Shown piece after piece: positions 7,454 through 11,257 of a stretch of 11,257 nt of DNA (the first letter of the stretch is position 1; each line of letters begins with the position of its first letter). Source of the DNA: Prevotellaceae bacterium (GTDB lineage: Bacteria > Bacteroidota > Bacteroidia > Bacteroidales > UBA932); assembly GCA_031258755.1 (NCBI GenBank), contig JAIRMK010000111.1, positions 1 to 11,257 of the forward strand, read 5' to 3'. A program made the position numbers and the translations under genes. The notes under the pieces are model-generated. The model was not told the origin of the DNA, made no database searches, and saw only the letters and a program-made list of their open reading frames with translations.

Positions 7454-9070
7454 TTATTTTACATTCTTCTCAAGTTCTTTTACGGCTTGCAGCAAAGTGT
7501 TGTCAATATTGCCGATAAACGGATAAAAGCCCTCGTCATCAAGAGGCGTATTGCGTCCTATGTAAGCTTTTAAAAGATTTTCAATAAGATGTTTGCATTG
7601 TTTTAATTCTCCGGGTTTCGGTTTTATTCTCTGCTGTGTCGTATAGCCGGTAAACTGTTTTAGCAAGTCGAAAGCGGTGTAGAACTTCCGGAGGCTGTCC
7701 AGCGTGTGAATGTTGTTGATTTCAGCCCGGTGCTGGTCTGAGAACTGGATAGCATAGCGGTATATGAGGTTTTTTCTCGATACTTGAATGAAGTATTCGT
7801 TTCTGCCGGTGGTGTCGTTCGGCACAAACACGTCGGGAGCAATACCGCCGCCGCCATACACGATTTTTCCGCCGGGTGTGGTGTAGCGTTGTATGGTGTC
7901 TTGTTTGACGCTGTCGGCTTCCATAAATTCACCATGAAGATAACGCTGGTAAATGTCTTCTTCGTAATTTCTATCTTTGCCGTAGGGCTTTTGGATACTG
8001 CGTCCGGTGGGGGTGTAGTAACGGGCTACGGTGAGGCGCAACCCCGAATTGTCGCTGAAGTTAATGGGCTCCTGTACTAACCCCTTGCCGAATGTGCGCA
8101 GTCCGACAATAAGCCCCCTGTCGTTATCCTGCAGGGCTCCGGCTACGATTTCGGAGGCAGATGCGGAGATTTCATCGGTGAGCACGGCCACGTTAATGTG
8201 TTGCAGGCGCCCCTGTCCGTTGGCATACAGGTCTTGCCGTTTGCGCGCCCTGCCTTCGGTATATACAATAAGACTTCCGTATGGCAGAAATTCGTTAGCG
8301 ATTTCAAAAGCCTGGTCGAGCAACCCACCGGTATTGCTGCGCAAGTCAAAGATAAGGTTTTTCATCCCTTTCTCCTGCAAAGCCGACGCCGCTTTAAGAA
8401 ATTCGAAATGTGACGATTTTGAGAATTTTGACAGTCTGATATATCCGGTGTGCTCATTTAGCATGTAGGCCACATCAATGCTTTTCACGGGAATTTTGCT
8501 GCGCGTGATGGGGAAATATATCAGGTTTGGCTCGCCGACACGCTGTATGCCCACTGTTACCTGTGTGCCTGTTTTACCGCGCAACATTTTCACCACATTG
8601 TCCTGTTTGGTTTTTTGTCCGGCAATCAGCGAGTCATCGACCGTAATAATCCGGTCGCCGGCGTGTATGCCTGCGCGCTCGGAAGGCCCGCCGCTAATTA
8701 CGTTGATCACGAGCACCGTGTCGTTGGGCATGTTGAATGTAATTCCCACGCCATCGAAATTGCCTTCTATCGCTTCGTTAGCCTGCTCCATGTCCTCTGC
8801 TTGAATGTATATAGAATGGGGGTCGAGCTCTTCCAGCACAAATGGAATTGTTTTTTCGACCAAACTGTCGATATTTACCGGATCCACATAGTTTTCCCTG
8901 ATCTGGTCGAACACGAGTTGGAGCTTGTTCTGTTCGGATTGGGGATATACGGGAATGGGAATATATTTGTTGATATCTGCGTTTTTGTATAAGAGATATT
9001 GCCCGATAATCATGCCGAGCACAATGCATACCAAGGATGTTAATACCCGGAGTAAAACGTTTTTATTCAT
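7454..9070 (-). CDS. S41 family C-terminal processing peptidase (CtpA/Tsp-like)
   Basis: Membrane-anchored periplasmic serine protease of 538 residues. One N-terminal hydrophobic segment (about 5-27) serves as an uncleaved anchor or signal. It is followed by an S41 N-terminal helical region (DQIRENYVDPV, 55-65), a PDZ domain (about 105-185, with GIHAGDRIITVD) and the S41 catalytic core. The Ser-Lys dyad is visible: Ser304 in SASASEIVAGAL and Lys329 in FGKGLVQ, spaced 25 residues apart as between Ser430 and Lys455 of E. coli Tsp. A C-terminal extension of about 120 residues (420-538) has no motif I recognise. Members cut proteins near their C termini in envelope quality control; the substrate here is unknown. 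The start overlaps the dCMP deaminase stop by 8 bases, so the two genes are probably translated from one message. The family call is very secure. Confidence 0.95.
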   Translation of the reverse strand: MNKNVLLRVLTSLVCIVLGMIIGQYLLYKNADINKYIPIPVYPQSEQNKLQLVFDQIRENYVDPVNIDSLVEKTIPFVLEELDPHSIYIQAEDMEQANEAIEGNFDGVGITFNMPNDTVLVINVISGGPSERAGIHAGDRIITVDDSLIAGQKTKQDNVVKMLRGKTGTQVTVGIQRVGEPNLIYFPITRSKIPVKSIDVAYMLNEHTGYIRLSKFSKSSHFEFLKAASALQEKGMKNLIFDLRSNTGGLLDQAFEIANEFLPYGSLIVYTEGRARKRQDLYANGQGRLQHINVAVLTDEISASASEIVAGALQDNDRGLIVGLRTFGKGLVQEPINFSDNSGLRLTVARYYTPTGRSIQKPYGKDRNYEEDIYQRYLHGEFMEADSVKQDTIQRYTTPGGKIVYGGGGIAPDVFVPNDTTGRNEYFIQVSRKNLIYRYAIQFSDQHRAEINNIHTLDSLRKFYTAFDLLKQFTGYTTQQRIKPKPGELKQCKHLIENLLKAYIGRNTPLDDEGFYPFIGNIDNTLLQAVKELEKNVK

Positions 9071-9527
9071 AGGTTCTTTCTGTTGAGTTGTCGGTGTCCT
9101 GTGTGTTTATATTGATGTGAGTTACTTCGATTCCGGCGCGGCGCAAAAGCTCAATGCCATCGGTAATGCGGTACTGATTACTGTACACCACACGGGTAAT
9201 GCCGGCTTGTATGATGAGCTTGGCACATTCCATGCAGGGCGAGGTGGTAATGTAGAGCGTGGCGCCTTCGCTGCTGTTGTTTGATTTGGCTACCTTGGTG
9301 ATGGCATTGGCTTCGGCATGGAGAACGTACGGTTTAGTGAGCCCCTGTTCGTCTTCACATACATTTTCGAAGCCGGAGGGCGTTCCGTTATATCCGTCGG
9401 AAATAATCATGCGGTCTTTTACAATAATGGCGCCTACCTGCCGGCGTGTGCAGTAAGAATTCCCTCCCCATATCGTTGCCATTTTAAGGTAACTAATGTC
9501 AAACTGTTTTTGTTTTTCAGCGGTCAT
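9063..9527 (-). CDS. dCMP deaminase (cytidine/deoxycytidylate deaminase family)
   Basis: A 154-residue zinc hydrolase that deaminates dCMP to dUMP, feeding thymidylate synthase for dTTP synthesis in the cytoplasm. The zinc-site motifs are clear: His70-Ala-Glu72 (HAE, with Glu72 as proton shuttle) and Pro97-Cys98-x-x-Cys101 (PCMEC). The N-terminal part (CTRRQVGAIIVKDRMIISDGYNGTPSG) is the nucleotide-binding section typical of dCMP deaminases of the ComEB/phage T4 type rather than of tRNA adenosine or guanine deaminases. The length fits the family. It is first in a two-gene unit with the S41 protease, with an 8-base overlap. Its promoter faces away from the tRNA-Asp promoter in the 106-base gap to the right. 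Confidence 0.94.
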   Translation of the reverse strand: MTAEKQKQFDISYLKMATIWGGNSYCTRRQVGAIIVKDRMIISDGYNGTPSGFENVCEDEQGLTKPYVLHAEANAITKVAKSNNSSEGATLYITTSPCMECAKLIIQAGITRVVYSNQYRITDGIELLRRAGIEVTHININTQDTDNSTERTYE

Positions 9528-9547
9528 GCCATAAATAAATCAAAGTG

Positions 9548-9581
9548 CAAAGATAGAAAAAAGTTGGTTATTTTTTAACAA
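9548..9581 (-). promoter_or_regulatory. Promoter of the dCMP deaminase-S41 unit
   Basis: Minus-strand TATCTTTG (9555-9548) is a full match to the Bacteroidota -7 box and ends 20 bases before the ATG at 9527. The nearest TTG (9581-9579) is 23 bases upstream of it, slightly further than the usual spacing, so the -33 element is less certain. Confidence 0.55.
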
Positions 9582-9586
9582 GGCTA

Positions 9587-9617
9587 TTGTAGAATACAAA
9601 AAAAGGTATTATCTTTG
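9587..9617 (+). promoter_or_regulatory. tRNA-Asp promoter
   Basis: TTG (9587-9589), a 20-base spacer, then TATCTTTG (9610-9617): a full match to the Bacteroidota promoter pattern, 16 bases before the first base of the tRNA. It is back-to-back with the dCMP deaminase promoter; the two upstream boxes are only 5 bases apart. Confidence 0.75.
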
Positions 9618-9633
9618 CGTCCCCAAATGAACC

Positions 9634-9707
9634 GGTGCGGTAGTTCAGTTGGTTAGAATACGTGCCTGTCACGCACGGGGTCGCGGGTTCGAATCCCGTC
9701 CGCACCG
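9634..9707 (+). tRNA. tRNA-Asp (anticodon GTC)
   Basis: A full cloverleaf is present. The 7-bp acceptor stem GGTGCGG (9634-9640) pairs with CCGCACC (9700-9706), with discriminator G at 9707 as expected for Asp. The anticodon stem CGTGC/GCACG (9661-9665/9673-9677) closes the loop CTGTCAC with anticodon GTC (9668-9670). The T arm closes TTCGAAT (9688-9694) with five pairs, one of them G-T. CCA is not encoded. It is followed directly by a terminator and, 186 bases on, by an integrase remnant, which suggests its 3' end served as an integration target. Confidence 0.97.
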
Positions 9708-9712
9708 CTAAG

Positions 9713-9749
9713 CCCGCTTCTGTAGATTAGACCGGAAGCGGGTTTTTGT
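9713..9749 (+). terminator. Rho-independent terminator of tRNA-Asp
   Basis: CCCGCTTC (9713-9720) pairs perfectly with GAAGCGGG (9735-9742) across a 14-base loop, and TTTTT (9743-9747) follows. Pairing can extend a few bases through the preceding AAG and the T run. It sits 5 bases after the tRNA. Confidence 0.88.
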
Positions 9750-9750
9750 T

Positions 9751-9785
9751 TGTGGAATGGGGATACAGCAGATTTTCTTTCCACA
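9751..9785. repeat. Imperfect inverted repeat between terminator and integrase remnant
   Basis: TGTGGAA (9751-9757) is the reverse complement of TTCCACA (9779-9785), 21 bases apart. The short motif GGATACA occurs inside it and again just after it. Such small repeats are common near attachment sites, but nothing here proves that role. Confidence 0.35.
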
Positions 9786-9813
9786 TAAGGATACAACTTT
9801 CCATAAAAATACA

Positions 9814-9821
9814 TATATTTG
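9814..9821 (+). promoter_or_regulatory. Possible -7 box of the integrase remnant
   Basis: TATATTTG fits TAnnTTTG and lies 72 bases before the ATG at 9894. No TTG is found at the matching -33 position, so the promoter is weak or lost. Its last base is the first base of the first GTTGTACCG repeat, which would place the repeats at and just after the transcription start. Confidence 0.3.
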
Positions 9822-9878
9822 TTGTACCGAAATGTTGTACCGTGTTGTACCGAAAGGCGATTTTTTTTCCAGTACAAC
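9821..9878. repeat. GTTGTACCG repeat cluster upstream of integrase
   Basis: Three direct copies of GTTGTACCG at 9821-9829, 9834-9842 and 9844-9852. The first and third are followed by AAA. An inverted partial copy, AGTACAAC, lies at 9871-9878, and a looser inverted one, ATACAAC, at 9791-9797. Short clustered repeats just upstream of a tyrosine recombinase gene are what one expects of arm-type integrase or excisionase binding sites, or of an autoregulatory operator. That role is inferred. Confidence 0.6.
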
Positions 9879-9893
9879 AAAATAGATAAAATT

Positions 9894-10509
9894 ATGTTAG
9901 CAACCTATAAATTCGTATTCAACCGTAAGAAGCAGCGGTTAGCCAAAGGTGAGGCCGCGCTTGTTCAACTGCGTGTGACGATAAACCGCACAGTTCTCGT
10001 GTTATACCGGGTTGGCATATTCCGATATTTCGTGTTTGCGCCCTGAGAACATTGTAGAGGAGCATGGAAGGGAGTTCATCAGAACCCATCGGGTAAAGAC
10101 CGACGAGATGGCCTTAATCCTTCTCCTCGGTAAGGCTAAGGAAACCCTGAAAAAGTACGAGGGCCAACGTAAAGGTTTTTGTTTTCCGGTCGTGTCCAAT
10201 CAGAAGATGAATGCTTATCTTAAGGAGATAGCCGACCTCTCCGGGATTTCCCAAAACCTGACCTTTCACATGGCCCGGCACACATTCGCGACCACCGTGA
10301 TGCTTATGCAAGGCGTTTCGCTGGAGGTCACCCAAAAGGCGCTTGGCCATTCCGACATCAAAACTACCCAAATCTATGCGAAAATGGTGGATACAAGAGT
10401 GGCTGAAGAAATGGGGGAGGCTGGAAAAGAAAACTGCCAATCCCCCCACCATTTTCCCGAGGCCAGGAGAGGCGCTTTCAATCCTGCATACCAGAGGCAG
10501 ATGTCCTGA
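9894..10509 (+). pseudogene. Tyrosine recombinase (CTnDOT/Bacteroides phage-type integrase), internally deleted and out of frame
   Basis: Remnant of a site-specific integrase. The frame starting at ATG 9894 gives about 32 residues typical of the N terminus of Bacteroidales integrases (YKFVFNRKKQ ... VQLRVTINR). At about 9986-9992 the similarity jumps, in the +1 frame, to FSCYTGLAYSDISCL, the start of the catalytic domain, which continues to TGA 10507-10509. The original frame instead stops at 10046. Roughly 200 residues, the core-binding domain and the early catalytic part, are missing compared with the usual ~400. The catalytic part keeps HMARH (Arg codon 10276-10278), LGHSD (His codon 10348-10350) and the nucleophile Tyr in QIYAK (10375-10377). 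The first conserved arginine is not in TGLAYSD, as is also known for IntDOT relatives. The 3' end overlaps the convergent RhuM-like remnant by 32 bases, and the tail after KMVD is unfamiliar. An intact recombinase cannot be made from this copy. Confidence 0.85.
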
Positions 10510-11029
10510 ACCCTATGCGCTTGCGGGGCTTAGCTTCTATTTTCTTCTGTTTGATGATTTCAGTAAGCAATTCGTAAACTTTCCCAAATTCCTCGTACAC
10601 AAAAGCATCCATCTTGCTTTGGCGCTCCAGTACTTCATCCAGTTCATCGCGTAATTCTCGCAGTTGCTCCATGCTTGCCGGTTGCTTTATAGTGTAACCC
10701 CTTAGTAAATGTTCCCGAAGGACACTTGTAGCCCAAATGCGGAACTGCGTAGCCTGTACGGAATTTACAAGATACCCAACGGAAATAATCGCATCAAGAT
10801 TATAATACGCCGGTTTTCTAACAGCCTGATTGTCAAGCTTTTCAAATTTTATTTGAGTTGCTTGATTTTCAGATAATTCCCCGGATAGAAAAATATTTTT
10901 TAAGTGATATGAAATGGTTTGAACTCTCACATGAAAAATTTCACTCATTCCCTCTTGCGTTATCCAAATTGTTTCATTTTTAGCATCAAGTATAACATCT
11001 AGAGGCCACGAAAATGATACACCACACGC
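10478..11029 (-). pseudogene. RhuM-family protein, 5' end lost
   Basis: The longest product with a start codon is 156 residues from ATG 10948. It resembles RhuM (a family first named in Salmonella pathogenicity island 3, of unknown function): VQTISYHLKNIFLSGEL, YYNLDAIISVGYLV and TQFRIWATSVLREHLLRGY are its hallmark blocks, with a helix-turn-helix-like N-terminal part. Similarity continues in frame upstream of that ATG (DVILDAKNETIWITQEG), through an open stretch to 11029 with no ATG, GTG or TTG, and is then cut by TAG at 11030-11032. The gene has therefore lost its first codons, or has been joined to foreign DNA near 11020-11030. The C-terminal third is a coiled-coil-like region (MEQLRELRDELDEVLERQ) ending in KPRKRIGF, a tail I associate with ORF6N-type phage proteins. 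Whether the short form is expressed from 10948 is unknown. Confidence 0.72.
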
Positions 11030-11037
11030 CTAATGGT

Positions 11038-11257
11038 CTAACTCAAACTCCGTTCACAATCCCTGTACAGAGAACTCTTTATATCATATTCACTGATTAT
11101 TTTATAAGTAAGCGGCGGAATACAAATGACAGGTTGCTCGTGCGTTTCAATTGAGTGGCCGGACGCCGACGATACGCCTTCGGACACGCCTTTACTTACA
11201 CTGGAGAGAAGATACAGCCCATACACAAAATAATTATTATAGGTTGGCACATATTGG
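11038..11257 (-). CDS. Unrecognised open frame, runs off the right edge
   Basis: An open minus-strand frame from the window edge to TAG at 11040-11038, about 72 codons. A GTG at 11250 is the only obvious start in view, and it may instead continue beyond the edge. The translation has a run rich in Ser, Gly and Val (SSVSKGVSEGVSSASGHS) and matches no family I know. Together with the 8 bases before the RhuM remnant, nothing else is seen in this stretch: no promoter boxes, repeats or RNA. It may be chance or a fragment of the inserted element. Confidence 0.2.
   Translation of the reverse strand, partial: QYVPTYNNYFVYGLYLLSSVSKGVSEGVSSASGHSIETHEQPVICIPPLTYKIISEYDIKSSLYRDCERSLS

Noticed and set aside
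9653..9880. Minus-strand 75-codon open frame containing GADGIRTRDPVRD
   Set aside because: This is the well-known false protein produced by translating the antisense of a tRNA gene; it covers tRNA-Asp and its terminator.
1..11257. CRISPR array, toxin-antitoxin pair or defence island
   Set aside because: No regularly spaced repeats and no cas, toxin or restriction genes were seen. RhuM-like genes sometimes occur near defence loci, but this one is a fragment.

Overview
The window looks like a chromosomal segment from a member of the Bacteroidales (Bacteroidota). Three things point there. The promoters have the form TTG, about 20 bases, then TAnnTTTG, as used by the Bacteroidota primary sigma factor. 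The starts show no clear Shine-Dalgarno sequence. The gene content also fits: a Bacteroidales-like GyrB, large outer-membrane/TPR proteins, a CTnDOT-type integrase remnant and a RhuM-family remnant.

Left edge (1-480): the 3' end of a reverse transcriptase gene on the plus strand, entering the window at its catalytic YVDD motif. Its sequence resembles reverse transcriptases of Bacteroidales diversity-generating retroelements (DGRs). Template repeat, variable repeat and accessory gene would all lie left of the window. A 7-bp tandem repeat (TTAACCA) fills the 21-base gap to the convergent gyrB.

Core (480-9527): five minus-strand genes with a housekeeping character. Reading in the direction of transcription they are dCMP deaminase, an S41 periplasmic protease (8-bp overlap with the first), a 1000-residue exported TPR protein, a plug-less TonB-receptor-like beta-barrel (2-base gap after the TPR gene), and gyrB. 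Bacteroidota-type promoters can be placed before dCMP deaminase, the TPR gene and gyrB. This suggests three units: dCMP deaminase-S41, TPR-barrel, and gyrB.

Right part (9587-11257): a plus-strand tRNA-Asp(GTC) with its own promoter and a strong terminator, followed by decayed mobile DNA. A tyrosine-recombinase gene preceded by GTTGTACCG repeats has lost its middle part, so its N terminus is joined out of frame to its catalytic domain. A convergent RhuM-like gene has lost its first codons, and its 3' end overlaps the integrase 3' end. This looks like the scar of an integrative element at a tRNA gene. The last ~220 bases hold only an unrecognised open frame running off the edge.

The strongest candidate for an unusual system is the possible DGR at the left edge, but only its last ~150 codons are visible. 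The second is the TPR/barrel pair, whose function I cannot name.
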